Part shown: in pieces, positions 1 to 9,487 of the stretch
How the letters are laid out: the number at the start of each line of letters is the position of its first letter
How positions within the stretch are numbered: the stretch's first letter is position 1
Source: Planctomycetota bacterium
GTDB taxonomy: Bacteria > Planctomycetota > Phycisphaerae > UBA1845 > UTPLA1
DNA length: 64,000 bases
Assembly (NCBI GenBank): GCA_003576905.1
Contig: QEVG01000005.1
Span: forward strand, 62,001-126,000
Direction: 5' to 3'
Notes under the pieces: generated by a model
Databases searched by the model: none
Told to the model about the DNA's origin: nothing
Seen by the model: only the letters and a program-made list of their open reading frames with translations
Made by a program: the position numbers and the translations under genes

Positions 1-402
1 AGGGAGTACGCCGCTACGAGACTGCCCGCCACAACGCGGTGACCTGCCAGCCATTCCAGAACCCGGAGGGCCGTAGGTGCCGCCGGCGCGTACTGCGCTG
101 AAGCCACATTGCCGTCCGCCGTGTCCGATTGCGACATTCCGCCAGAGTACAGAATGTGCCCCGCCACCCGCAACCGCAGTTTCCAAGAAGAGAGGACCTT
201 GGCCGGGCACGGCATGGTCCCCGTCCGCGAAAGCACGGCCCGCCGATGCCGTTCTCCCTTTTTGAGCCGTCGCCCTCGTGCAGGACGGTCCTCGCCCTCG
301 TGGCCCGGCGGCGCGCGACTCGTCGTATTCGGCAGGGGTACTCGCGCCGGGCCGATCGTTTCGTTCACAGGTTTCAAGGCCAATCGAGAAGGAGCAGCCC
401 GG
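1..402. other. Non-coding or unresolved left edge
   Basis: No frame in this stretch looks like a real gene. The open frames are short and GC-driven, and none has a convincing start. The last 20 bases hold the ribosome-binding site (GAGAAGGAG) of the next gene. A tail of a gene entering from the left cannot be excluded: one forward frame stays open to about base 110, but it shows no recognisable motif. Confidence 0.4.
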
Positions 403-1785
403 ATGTACGCGTTATCCCGATTCTCTCGTCAGTTCAGCGCCGCGGCTGCGGCGTCTGTATTTCTCTTCGCGGGACTCTCTCCCGCCTCGGGCGACGAACT
501 CCGCCGCCGCGGCATGGTCGGCGTAATGCTTGCTCCGGTCCCGCAGCCCGAGGGCGCGGAGGGCGAGGCCCCGAAAGGCGCGCTCATTCAGAGCGTCGTG
601 CCGGGCGGGGCCGCGGAGAAGGCCGGCCTCAAGGGTGGCGACATTGTGATCCGGATCGGCGAGACCGATCTCGCGGCGGTGCCCGACTTCATGACGGGCA
701 TGCGCAAGTACTTCGCCGGCGACAAGGTGCCCTTCACGGTCAAGCGCGGTGAGGAAGTAATCAAGGTTGAAATCACGCCGATCGAGCGCCCGCGCGAAAC
801 TTCGACTGAGTACGACGTGATCTACGAACATGTGGAGGTCAACGGGCTGAAGCTCCGGTCCTACATTACGCGCCCGAAGGCCGAAGGAAAGCGGCCCGCC
901 TTTCTTATCATCCCGAGTCCAACCCCCTCGCCGGTGGAACTCGGTCCGCAGATGGCCAACCACCCCTACAAAAAGCTCATCGACGGCCTCACCAAGGCAG
1001 GTTTCGTGACAATGCGCGTGGACCGCATTGGCGTCGGCGACAGCGAGGGAGGCAATCCCAATGACACCACTCTGGCGATGGACGGTGACACGTTCCGCTC
1101 CGCCGCGAAGAAGCTCCGCACATACGACTACGTCGACCCGGACCGCGTGTTCATCTACGCCATGGGAATGGGAAGCGCCATCACTCCGCTCGCCGCGGCG
1201 GATTCGGGCGTGCGCGGCGTCGCGCTGTACGGCAGCACCATCGCCCGCGCGCCGTCCGTCAGCCTGTCCGAGGCATTGAACCGAATGTGGACCCTGCACA
1301 ATCCCGATGACGAGAAGATCGACGCGAATACGAAGCTGCTGGCCCAGTACGTCGCCCTGTGCGAAAAGGGGGAAAAACCGGGCGAGGCGATGAACAAGTG
1401 CAAGGGCCTGCGAGAAGCCCTATCTCCCTTCGGCCCGCAGGGCGATGACAACGTCCTTGGCATTCCGCTTAAGTACTTCATGGACATCGCGGGAATGGAC
1501 TATGCAAAGGCCTGGGGCCGCGTCAGTGCCGATGTTCTGGCTCTCTGGGGCGAGGCCGATTACCAGGCCAATCGCGGCGACACCGAGTTCATCGCCGAGG
1601 CCGTCAACAAGGGCGGCGCCGGCAAGGCTGTCTTCAAGTCCGTCCCGCAGTGCGACCACGTTTGCAACAAGGCCGACGACCCCGAAGACAGCTTCCTCTC
1701 CGGCTATGGCGCGGGCGAGTTCAACCCCGTCATCATCGAGACGCTCGCCGCATGGGTCGAAAAGGCGGGCAACAAGAAGGCCTAG
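403..1785 (+). CDS. Secreted PDZ-domain protein with alpha/beta-hydrolase fold, nucleophile apparently replaced
   Basis: 460 residues. The start at 403 is chosen because GAGAAGGAG lies just upstream and a signal peptide follows (about residues 1-29, ending SPASG). Residues 35-125 read as a PDZ domain (GALIQSVVPGGAAEKAGLKGGD and so on, ligand loop near 60). Residues 140-455 read as an alpha/beta hydrolase of the S9/dienelactone-hydrolase kind. The acid (LWGEAD, D386) and the histidine (CDHVC, H419) are in place. The nucleophile elbow, normally G-x-S-x-G, reads A-M-G-M-G-S, with Gly255 where serine is expected and a serine three residues later. It may be inactive, or the serine may be shifted. 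The four cysteines near 320-421 would suit an exported protein. The next gene converges from the other strand. Confidence 0.75.
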   Translation: MYALSRFSRQFSAAAAASVFLFAGLSPASGDELRRRGMVGVMLAPVPQPEGAEGEAPKGALIQSVVPGGAAEKAGLKGGDIVIRIGETDLAAVPDFMTGMRKYFAGDKVPFTVKRGEEVIKVEITPIERPRETSTEYDVIYEHVEVNGLKLRSYITRPKAEGKRPAFLIIPSPTPSPVELGPQMANHPYKKLIDGLTKAGFVTMRVDRIGVGDSEGGNPNDTTLAMDGDTFRSAAKKLRTYDYVDPDRVFIYAMGMGSAITPLAAADSGVRGVALYGSTIARAPSVSLSEALNRMWTLHNPDDEKIDANTKLLAQYVALCEKGEKPGEAMNKCKGLREALSPFGPQGDDNVLGIPLKYFMDIAGMDYAKAWGRVSADVLALWGEADYQANRGDTEFIAEAVNKGGAGKAVFKSVPQCDHVCNKADDPEDSFLSGYGAGEFNPVIIETLAAWVEKAGNKKA

Positions 1786-1825
1786 ATTGCACGCAACTGT
1801 GGCCGGGGCTCCTGAGATTCGGCGG

Positions 1826-3631
1826 CTATCTGTTCACCGCCCCCGTCGGCGCGCCGCCGCGTGACTCAAGCCGCGCGAGCTGACGGCGGATCATGGCCAG
1901 CTTTGATGGGTCCTTTTTCATCGCGTCGGCCTCCGCCGCTTTGAAGTGCCGATAGGCCGCTTCGCGCTGCCCGCGCTTCAGAAAGAGCCGGCCCAGGTTG
2001 TAGTGCGCCATGTGAAAATCCTTGCGCCCTTGCAGCGACATCCGGTAGTGCCGCTCCGCCCCGTCCAGATCTCCGCGCGAAAAAAGCATGTTTCCCAGGT
2101 CGACATTCGCCTCGGGGTATGTTGGCCACAGTTCAATCGCGCGCCGGTAAAGCCGCTCCGCTTCGGCGAGGTCGCTGTTCGCCTTGTACCTCTTCGCCAG
2201 GTTGTAATAGCCCATCTGCCACTCGGGATTGCGGTCGATCATGGCCTGCCACAGGCGGATCGAATCCCGCCAGACGCCGCATTGCCGCCACGTCATCACG
2301 GACAATGCGATCGCCGCCGACGCCACCGCCGTCCCCAGGAGCCGCCCAGGCCGCTTGCGCGCCGATGCCGCGTCGTGCGTAGACACCGCAAACGCGCACA
2401 GTCCGCCGACAAGCGCCAGTAACGGAAGGCACCCCAGGTAACTGTACCGGTCCGCCGCGAGCTGTCCGCCGTGCCGAACGTAACCCGCGACCGGGAGTAT
2501 CAAAGCGACATACGTCAGCCATGCGGCAAGCAGCCACGGTCTCCGTCGCCGCATCCAGGCGGCGACGAGACTCATCGCAATGACGCCCGCGAATGCCGCG
2601 ATGTACCACGGGTCGGACGTGATTCCGTCGATCGGCTGCGGCCGCGCGTAGTATGGAGCGATTCCGATCGGGGCAATCGTAAGCACCGTGTAGAACACCA
2701 GGCAGTACGACGTGATCAGCGCGCGGACCACTTCCGGATCCGGTCGGTAGGATCGGTTCTCCGCCGTTGCCCAGACGGCGAGCCACACCGCCGCCGCCGT
2801 GAGGGCCGCGTAGGGGAGCTTTTCGAGGATGAGCCGACCGATGGTGTCGGCCCTCCAGCCTGCCGAGCCGCCCACGCGCCGGAGCGGATACCAGTCCAGA
2901 ACGAGGAGCACCGCCACGAGCGGAACGGCAATCGCCTTGCACAGAAGCGAGCCGGCACAGGCGAGCACGGCCAGTGCCTGCCACATGACTCTCCGTATCG
3001 GCTGCGACCATGCCTTCAGGTAGCAGGCAACGCACAGCAGGCAGAGCACCGCCGACAGAAGGTAGGGCTGCCCCGAGGCCCAGGCCACGACCTCCGCCCG
3101 CTGCGGGTGTACCGCGAACCATGCCGCGGCGACCGCCGCCCCGATGCGGGGCGCGGATTCGCACGCTCGCGCCGCTTCCGGCCGGGCCAGTTGGATCAGC
3201 CGCAGGGCCACGACGTACCAGAGCATCGTCGCGATGGCGTGCAGCCCGATGCTGACGATCTGCATGCCGATCCGAAACGACTGCATGTTTTCGCCGCTGA
3301 AGAGCCGATACTCAAGCGCGGTGATCAGCCACGTCAACGGCTGCCATACGCCCATGAGGTGGGCCGTCAGCATCCAGCGAATGGACGCGCCGTCCAGCGT
3401 GCGAATGTGCGGATTCTCGACGTAGTTGGGGTAGTCATCCCAGTGGACAAACTCGCCGCGGAGCGCGGGCCAGAAGACAACCAGCACCGTCACCCCGAGC
3501 AGGAACATGACCGCCGCGTCCCCGCGCGACAGGGGCGGAAATGAAGCGCCGTTCGGCGCGGCGCGCTCCGGACCGGCCGGCGTCTGTCGGCCGGTGTCAG
3601 CGGCCTCACGTCGCGTATTCCCAAGGGACAT
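1826..3631 (-). CDS. TMTC-like polytopic membrane protein with C-terminal TPRs
   Basis: 601 residues. After a polar N-terminus of about 40 residues come roughly ten hydrophobic segments, then a C-terminal stretch (about 470-590) of tetratricopeptide repeats (WQMGYYNLAKRYKANSDLAE, YPEANVDLGNMLFSRGDLDG, HMAHYNLGRLFLKRGQREA). The first large loop has HWDDYPNYVENPHI. This W-D-D-x-x-Y-x-x-x-N-P signature is typical of TMTC-like proteins, a group related to GT-C glycosyltransferases that use lipid-linked sugars. A role in envelope protein glycosylation is inferred from the fold only. It is divergent from a paralogue starting at 3692, with only 60 bp between the starts, so the two probably share a control region. 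Confidence 0.75.
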   Translation of the reverse strand: MSLGNTRREAADTGRQTPAGPERAAPNGASFPPLSRGDAAVMFLLGVTVLVVFWPALRGEFVHWDDYPNYVENPHIRTLDGASIRWMLTAHLMGVWQPLTWLITALEYRLFSGENMQSFRIGMQIVSIGLHAIATMLWYVVALRLIQLARPEAARACESAPRIGAAVAAAWFAVHPQRAEVVAWASGQPYLLSAVLCLLCVACYLKAWSQPIRRVMWQALAVLACAGSLLCKAIAVPLVAVLLVLDWYPLRRVGGSAGWRADTIGRLILEKLPYAALTAAAVWLAVWATAENRSYRPDPEVVRALITSYCLVFYTVLTIAPIGIAPYYARPQPIDGITSDPWYIAAFAGVIAMSLVAAWMRRRRPWLLAAWLTYVALILPVAGYVRHGGQLAADRYSYLGCLPLLALVGGLCAFAVSTHDAASARKRPGRLLGTAVASAAIALSVMTWRQCGVWRDSIRLWQAMIDRNPEWQMGYYNLAKRYKANSDLAEAERLYRRAIELWPTYPEANVDLGNMLFSRGDLDGAERHYRMSLQGRKDFHMAHYNLGRLFLKRGQREAAYRHFKAAEADAMKKDPSKLAMIRRQLARLESRGGAPTGAVNR

Positions 3632-3691
3632 GGCGCGATTTTAACGCCGTCGGCGCGCGCGGCGAGTGCCGGCGGAGGCGTCCGGCTCGAC

Positions 3692-5437
3692 ATGGCACAT
3701 GCCTTGATGAACAATAGCGCCGTGGGTCAAAGGAACTGGCACAGGTCGAGCGAAAAAACGCCGGAACGGCGGGCGGCGCAGCCGATCCTGCCCGCGACGG
3801 TCGTCTCGTTGCGAAACAAGTTCATTCTGTGCGCCGTCATCGCGGGCGCGGCGATCCTCTCCTATCTCAATTCGATGAACTGCGGCTACGTACGATGGGA
3901 TGACACCGGGTACTACCGCAACAATCCGCTCGTCGCCGGAGACGGCGGACTCGGCGCGATCTGGGTCGACGGCTTCCGCGAGAAGCCCACCAAGCACTAT
4001 TACCCGCTCGTCTGGACCAGCTACTGGATCGAGTATCAGCTATTTGGAGACAGCCCGAAAGCGCTTCATACCACCCAGATGATCCTGCACGCCGCGGCGT
4101 CCGTGGCGGTGTTGCTGGCACTGCTCGCCCTGGGCGCTCCCGTCCTGGCCGCCGGCGCGGCCGCGGCCGTGTTCGCAGTGCATCCGATCAACGTCGCGTC
4201 GGTCACCTGGCTCGCCGAGCGAAAGAACACTCTTTCGGCCGTGTTTTTCTGGCTGTCGCTTCTCGTCTATGTGCAATTCCGCCGCAAAGGATCGGGTGGG
4301 CGTTATGCCGTGTCAGTCGCCTGTTATCTGCTGGCGCTTCTCGCCAAGACCGCGTGCGTTGTCCTCGCACCCCTGGTCGTGATAACCGATCGAGTCCTGG
4401 ACGGCCGGTGGTCGCGGCGTTCGCTTCTTCGCGCCATGCCGTTCTTTGTCATCGGTCTGTTCATGGGCCTGCTCACCGCCCGCTCCGAAGCAATACATGC
4501 CAAGAGCGGCAAGCCGATCGACCCTGCCCTTCGCCCACTCGTGGCCGCGGCGGCCGTGGTTCACTACGTCCAGAAGTCCGTGCTCCCGGTTGAATTGGTT
4601 CCCATTTATCCCCGATGGCCCGAGTCATTTGCTGCGCCGCGTTACTGGATTTCTCTTGCGCTGGTCGTGCTCACGGGCGGACTACTCTTGAAGGTGCGCC
4701 GTCGGCTCAGTCCCCTGGTGGGCTGGGCGATAGCCCTCTTCCTGCTCGGGTTGTTCCCGGTGCTCGGATTCATGCATTTCAACTTTCTCCAGTTCTCTTT
4801 CGTCTCCGATCACTTCATGTACCTGTCGCTCGTGGGATTGTGCCTCCTGTTTGGTCTTTGTATCTCCGCGTTGGGGGCCCGGGGCGGGTCCCGGACGGAT
4901 AGCGCCGCCGCCGTCGATCAGCCGTCGTCCATTCCGCGGTGCGCCGCAATCGCTCTTGTCGTCGTCATCTGCGCGGCCCTGTCGTACCGAACCAACCGCC
5001 AGAATCAGGTCTGGTCCGATCCAGTCACCTTCTGGGAGTACACGCTCGCCCGGAACCCCGACTGTTTCCCCGGTCACTTCAATCTCGGCAACCTGTATTT
5101 CCGCGACAAGGACTACGAAAAGGCCCTCGCGCACTTCGAGCAGTCGGTCCGAATCGACCCGTCGCTCGTCGTCAACAGCCGCGCCTGCGCCAGATGTTGC
5201 AAGGCCCTCGACAAATCCGCCGCCGCCATCGCCCATTACGAGCGGGCGGTCGCCGTGGAAAAGTCCAAGAACGCACGAAACATTTCGACGCGCCTGGAGT
5301 TCGCCGAGTATCTTCGCGCGCTGGGGCTGCCCGATCGCGCAACTCCTCTTTACAAAGAGGTGCTGGCCGTGGATCCGAAGAACCCGCTCGCCGTCCGGGC
5401 CCTTGCCGGGGCGCAAAGTCCTTCCGAAGCCCGCTGA
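3692..5437 (+). CDS. TMTC-like polytopic membrane protein with C-terminal TPRs (paralogue)
   Basis: 581 residues, a diverged paralogue of the gene on the other side of the 60-bp divergent spacer. It has the same architecture: a first membrane helix near residue 45, a luminal-type loop with VRWDDTGYYRNNPLV, eight to ten further hydrophobic segments, and TPRs from about residue 460 (FPGHFNLGNLYFRDKDYEK and following). HPINVASVTWLAERKN matches a loop common in TMTC-like and O-GlcNAc-type bacterial proteins. The likely role is as a lipid-linked sugar transferase or a scaffold at the membrane. An ATG five codons in (3707) is an alternative start. The pair suggests an old tandem or inverted duplication. 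Confidence 0.75.
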   Translation: MAHALMNNSAVGQRNWHRSSEKTPERRAAQPILPATVVSLRNKFILCAVIAGAAILSYLNSMNCGYVRWDDTGYYRNNPLVAGDGGLGAIWVDGFREKPTKHYYPLVWTSYWIEYQLFGDSPKALHTTQMILHAAASVAVLLALLALGAPVLAAGAAAAVFAVHPINVASVTWLAERKNTLSAVFFWLSLLVYVQFRRKGSGGRYAVSVACYLLALLAKTACVVLAPLVVITDRVLDGRWSRRSLLRAMPFFVIGLFMGLLTARSEAIHAKSGKPIDPALRPLVAAAAVVHYVQKSVLPVELVPIYPRWPESFAAPRYWISLALVVLTGGLLLKVRRRLSPLVGWAIALFLLGLFPVLGFMHFNFLQFSFVSDHFMYLSLVGLCLLFGLCISALGARGGSRTDSAAAVDQPSSIPRCAAIALVVVICAALSYRTNRQNQVWSDPVTFWEYTLARNPDCFPGHFNLGNLYFRDKDYEKALAHFEQSVRIDPSLVVNSRACARCCKALDKSAAAIAHYERAVAVEKSKNARNISTRLEFAEYLRALGLPDRATPLYKEVLAVDPKNPLAVRALAGAQSPSEAR

Positions 5438-5475
5438 CTCCCGGGAATCCGTGCGCCTTCGCCACGCCCATCCTG

Positions 5476-6519
5476 TCAGAACAGCGCTTCGGGATCGACC
5501 ACCGTGGAGATGCCGAAGCCATTGGCTCCGGCCGTCGCCGCGGTCGGCACCGAAAACGCCCCGGCCGGCACATCGCCGCCGTCGCCACCCGCACCGGCGC
5601 CGGGTCCGCCGCCGCCTCCGCCGAATCGAGCCACCGCGCTGACGCCCGGTCCGATAGCCCCGGCCGACCCGCCTCCGACCGAAAGCGTCCCGACCGAGAT
5701 CGTCGGCGCCAGCAGGTGAACAAGTCCTCCTCCGCCTCCGCCGCTCGGGGCCTGGTTGCTGTCACCGTCCTCGCCGTCGCCCCCGGTCGCCGAAACCGTG
5801 CCTTCGTTGCGAACCTCCGTCGATGATGCCATTATTACGACACCCCCTCCGCCGCCTCCGCCGCGGCCTCCCTCACCGTCCGCGCGAATGGCTGCTCCGG
5901 CGCCGTTCGCGATGGACCCGGCCGCCAGAATCCGCACCGAACCACCGCCCGCCGAGCCCGAGATCTCCGTCACGCCCGATGAGCTGTCCGACCCGGCCGT
6001 TGCCCCGCCGCCCCCGCCCGGCACGGCCACAGCCAGAACTTGCCGTGCCTCGAACTCGCTGATGCCGAACCCGCCGCGCCCGCCGAGACGCGCCGAGCTG
6101 TCGTCACCCGACTCGCCCGCCTGCGCCGCCAGGGTTCCGATGCCCGCGCCCGGCGGAACGGCTTCCGATGAAAAATCTCCGCCGCTTCCCGTCTGCCCGG
6201 CGAAGCCGCCTTCGACACCCGGAAGCACGATGATCGTCCCGTTGTTCGTGAAGGCGCCCGTGCATCGCAGCGTGATTCCGCTCGGCAGCGTGAGCGTGAC
6301 TCCGGAATTGATCGTCAGATCGGTGAACTGGAGATTGCCCGGAAAGCCCTCCGCGCTGTTCCAGTTCTCGTCGACGCTGATAACCCTGGCGCCCGCGGTT
6401 CCGTTTCCATACGCCGTCGGCGGCAGCATGTTGCCCATATCCGTCTGACATCCTGCAACCAGCACGATACCCGTCGCCAGCGCCGCAGCTCTTCGGACAA
6501 TGTCCATCGCATTGCACAT
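5476..6519 (-). CDS. Glycine-rich lipoprotein
   Basis: 347 residues. The start at 6519 is favoured by GGAGAGG six bases upstream; a second ATG lies four codons in. The lipoprotein signal ends at LVAGC (Cys24). The rest is very rich in Gly, Ala and Ser, with runs of four to seven glycines and repeated short blocks such as INSGVTLTLPSG and NNGTIIVLPG. These resemble beta-helical, right-handed repeats of surface proteins that follow a polymorphic-outer-membrane-like pattern. No catalytic motif is seen. It probably sits on the outer face of a membrane. A proline-rich open frame on the other strand is the mirror of the glycine codons and is not a gene. Confidence 0.7.
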   Translation of the reverse strand: MCNAMDIVRRAAALATGIVLVAGCQTDMGNMLPPTAYGNGTAGARVISVDENWNSAEGFPGNLQFTDLTINSGVTLTLPSGITLRCTGAFTNNGTIIVLPGVEGGFAGQTGSGGDFSSEAVPPGAGIGTLAAQAGESGDDSSARLGGRGGFGISEFEARQVLAVAVPGGGGGATAGSDSSSGVTEISGSAGGGSVRILAAGSIANGAGAAIRADGEGGRGGGGGGGVVIMASSTEVRNEGTVSATGGDGEDGDSNQAPSGGGGGGLVHLLAPTISVGTLSVGGGSAGAIGPGVSAVARFGGGGGGPGAGAGGDGGDVPAGAFSVPTAATAGANGFGISTVVDPEALF

Positions 6520-6607
6520 GATTAACCTCTCCTGGATGGATCGCGAGATGACAGCATGCTACTCGCTCCCTCGCGATCTCGCAGCCGAATTTATCCCCAG
6601 ACAAACC

Positions 6608-6640
6608 GAGGGCCGGAAGCGCCGATGCGCTCCGGCCCTC
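6608..6640 (-). terminator. Strong GC hairpin after the metalloprotease gene
   Basis: GAGGGCCGGA (6608-6617) pairs with TCCGGCCCTC (6631-6640). Inside, GCGC/GCGC closes a CGAT loop with one bulged A, giving about 14 bp. On the minus strand it is followed by GGTTTGTC rather than a clean T run, so termination is likely but not textbook. Confidence 0.55.
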
Positions 6641-6658
6641 GTGGGCACGGGACCTCGA

Positions 6659-9133
6659 TCAGTGATTCACCCGCCGGCGGCCGATACCCAGACCGCACAG
6701 CCCGAGCAGGCCCGCCATCATCGGCATGCCGGCGCCGATGCCGCAAAGCCCTGCGTTCTCCTCTTCGGGAGCGTCCGGCGGTGGAAGCGGATTACCGCCC
6801 ACTTCCGGATCGGTCGGGTCCGCGTCAAGGCAGTCGGGCGTGCCGTCGCCGTCGGAATCGAGGCGATCGTCCTGGCCCTGGCACACGTCGCAGTCGTCGA
6901 TGACGCCGTCCGTGTCGCCGTCGGCCTCGCACTCATCGGGCGTGCCGTTGGTGTTGCAGTCCTCGCTCGTAGTGCCGGCGATGTCCTGGGCATCCTCCAC
7001 GCCGTTGGTGTTGCAGTCGGTGATCTGCACCTGCGGCTGCACGCTGTTGGCCGTCAGGTCCGCTTGGTACGGGCTGGTTGCGCTGTTGTTGTAGATGCGG
7101 AGCTTCGTCGTCCGCGCGCCCTCCGCCGCCGGCGTTGTCGTAACCGTCAGTGAGGCGCTGGCGCCCGGGGCGATGTTCGCCTGTGTCAGGTTGGTGAGAA
7201 ACTCGGCGGCGTTTCCGCCGAAGAAGATCACGTTCGTGACGTTCAGCGGCGCATTGCCCGTGTTGAAGATCTCGACCGTCGCCGTGCCGCTGGAGCCCAG
7301 CTCGATGTCGCCGAAGTCCGCCTGCCCGTTGTGCGCGACTTCGAAGGCGTTCACCCGCACGATCATCACCGGGGCCGCTGGAACGACGCCCGTACCCGTA
7401 AGGATGAGGCTGAAGTTCGGCTGGTCGGGGTCGTTGCTCGGAATCGTCATCACGGCCTGCCGCAGTCCCGCCGCGCTGGGGTTGAACGCGACGACCAGCG
7501 AGGCGTTCGCGCCCTCCGCGACAGGGTTTCCGATCAGCGAGAATGTGTAGTCCGATGCGCCGGGACCGGCCAGTGAGATCTGTCCGATTTCCAGAAGGCC
7601 GGGTCCGCCGTTGATGAGCCAGAGCGTCACAGGGCTCGAATTGCCGGTATTCACCTGGCCGAATTGAACCGACGATCCGTCGCTAATTTGCTGTCCGCCG
7701 GTGGTCATGTTGTACACGGTCATCGACGCCGGTTCGACCGGGGCTTCGATCGCGCTGTTGCTGAGGGTCAGCTCGTATCGCTGCGGCTCGTTCACGCTGT
7801 CGTTCGCGTAAACTTCGACCAACATATAGCCTGCCGTCGTGTAGGGAATGGGGGGGTGATATTCCGACTCGCCCGCCGCATTGAAGTCAATCTGCGCGAC
7901 GAGTTGAATCTGGTTGGTCTGGGCCGAGACGCGCCGCCACAGACGCAGGCCGAGGTTGCGGACCGCACCGGCGTCGACCGTCGTCGTTGCATTTGGATTG
8001 GATTCCGGCGCGTACGCGTACGTCGTGCCGACCGGGTCCACGCGAATCGCGATGGGCGCCATGGCGAACGCGGTGAATCCATACCAGTCCGACTCGCCGC
8101 TGCGTTCGAGCGACACGTTCTCCACCTTTATGACCTGTGTACCGCCGGTGGCCACGTCGCGGATCGGGCCGCCGATGAATTCCTCGTCACCGATGCCGCT
8201 GTTCGGCTCGGCCCGGTCGCCGTACATGAACTGCGCTCCGCGGATGTCATCTTCCTGCGGGCCGTCAAAGCCGGTATTCAGAAACGGCTCCATGAGCTTC
8301 GTGCCGTCCGTCGGAAGGACATGCATCAGGCCGATCCCGTGGCCGTGCTCGTGTGTCAGGACGTTCCGCAGCGAGCGGAAGTCATTCGCCGTGTTGACGA
8401 AGTCGCTTATGTCCTCGCTGTCCAGCACCATGTCGCCGCCGAATTGCGGGTAGTAATTGACCGCGAGGGGGTCGCCGAGCTGCCGCATGGCGATTCGGAC
8501 GTCGCCGCGTGAACCGAGGACGCCGGGACTCGCCGGAAACGCCGCACCGTCGTCGGACACTTCGACATACGTGATATTGAGCAGCCCGCCCCACTGGTTC
8601 AGCGCCTGTGCGAACTTCGCCTTCCACGCGGCGCGCCCGCCGGGAAAGGTGGCGTCAAGTTCGGCGAACAGCGTACTGCCCGGCGAACCCGTGTAGCCCG
8701 ACACGGTGATGGGCGTGCCGTCCGGTACGAAGCTGTAGGTGATCGTCATGGCCTGCCCCTGGGAGACGGCGCCGTTCGTCGCCGTCGTGGTCCAGCGGCT
8801 GCCCTGAGGCAGAAACGCCGCGAAGAGTTCCTCGTCGGACAGACCGTCGAGGACCTCGTACATCCCCTGTTCCGTCGTGTCGGAATCGAACAGGATGCTC
8901 ATCTGCGGCAGGCTCACGCAACGTGAGCCGTCGGAGTGGTCGTGGCTGTCGTCGGCGGCATGGTTGTGAACCGGTGCAGCGATCCCGCCGCCAAGGAGCT
9001 CCGCGATCCGTGCCGCGCGGGCCGACGCCGATTCGGCCACCGGCTGGGCCACGACGGGGCGGCAGAGTGCCGCGACGAGCACGGCGGCGACCGCCAGTCT
9101 TTCAACCGTGCGATGATTTCGCTTCGTGGTCAT
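6659..9133 (-). CDS. Secreted metzincin protease with choice-of-anchor and calcium-binding repeats, C-terminal sorting tail
   Basis: 824 residues. The start at 9133 has AAGGGAGAA upstream and is followed by a signal peptide (about 1-30, ending VVAQ). The zinc site is H261-E-H-G-H265-G-I-G-L-M-H271 with a Met-turn KLMEP (Met281), which is the metzincin signature and closest to matrixins (M10). From about residue 480 come two choice-of-anchor-D or ASPM/Hydin-type beta domains (SNDPDQPNFSLILTGTG). Then come Asp-rich thrombospondin-type-3 calcium repeats (DCNTNGVED, DSDGDGTPD). The end is LCGIGAG, a hydrophobic helix and GRRR. This is a three-part sorting signal like MYXO-CTERM, so it is probably anchored and processed at the envelope. 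The substrate is unknown. Confidence 0.85.
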   Translation of the reverse strand: MTTKRNHRTVERLAVAAVLVAALCRPVVAQPVAESASARAARIAELLGGGIAAPVHNHAADDSHDHSDGSRCVSLPQMSILFDSDTTEQGMYEVLDGLSDEELFAAFLPQGSRWTTTATNGAVSQGQAMTITYSFVPDGTPITVSGYTGSPGSTLFAELDATFPGGRAAWKAKFAQALNQWGGLLNITYVEVSDDGAAFPASPGVLGSRGDVRIAMRQLGDPLAVNYYPQFGGDMVLDSEDISDFVNTANDFRSLRNVLTHEHGHGIGLMHVLPTDGTKLMEPFLNTGFDGPQEDDIRGAQFMYGDRAEPNSGIGDEEFIGGPIRDVATGGTQVIKVENVSLERSGESDWYGFTAFAMAPIAIRVDPVGTTYAYAPESNPNATTTVDAGAVRNLGLRLWRRVSAQTNQIQLVAQIDFNAAGESEYHPPIPYTTAGYMLVEVYANDSVNEPQRYELTLSNSAIEAPVEPASMTVYNMTTGGQQISDGSSVQFGQVNTGNSSPVTLWLINGGPGLLEIGQISLAGPGASDYTFSLIGNPVAEGANASLVVAFNPSAAGLRQAVMTIPSNDPDQPNFSLILTGTGVVPAAPVMIVRVNAFEVAHNGQADFGDIELGSSGTATVEIFNTGNAPLNVTNVIFFGGNAAEFLTNLTQANIAPGASASLTVTTTPAAEGARTTKLRIYNNSATSPYQADLTANSVQPQVQITDCNTNGVEDAQDIAGTTSEDCNTNGTPDECEADGDTDGVIDDCDVCQGQDDRLDSDGDGTPDCLDADPTDPEVGGNPLPPPDAPEEENAGLCGIGAGMPMMAGLLGLCGLGIGRRRVNH

Positions 9134-9487
9134 GATCGTTTCTCCCTTGCTGGTTCGAGGTCTCGGTTCGTACCCGCCGGCACCGGGCGGTCCGTGAAGC
9201 GTCGGGCTCTTACAAGCGCTTGCACGGGTCCGCCGCGATGGCCGGCTACCCTTGTCACGAACGAGTCGCGGCCGCGGACCGCGAACCGGGCAGAAAAATT
9301 CGCTCGCCGGAGGGTGGATGGCGGCGGCGAGTTGTAACACATTGATTTGCAGACAGTTATGGGAGGCCGCGTGTGGCCTTTTCCCGGCGGAGGCGGGCGA
9401 GACTTCGGTTATGCTTCACGCCCCGCGGTGTCGATGGGGCGGCCCGCCGAGTCCTGCGGCACTGCGGGGAGTCGGAGACACACGAAC

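Noticed and set aside
2471-3544. Plus-strand open frame opposite the first TMTC-like gene
   Set aside because: Composition is that of an antisense shadow (Arg/Asp/His-rich), with no ribosome-binding site.
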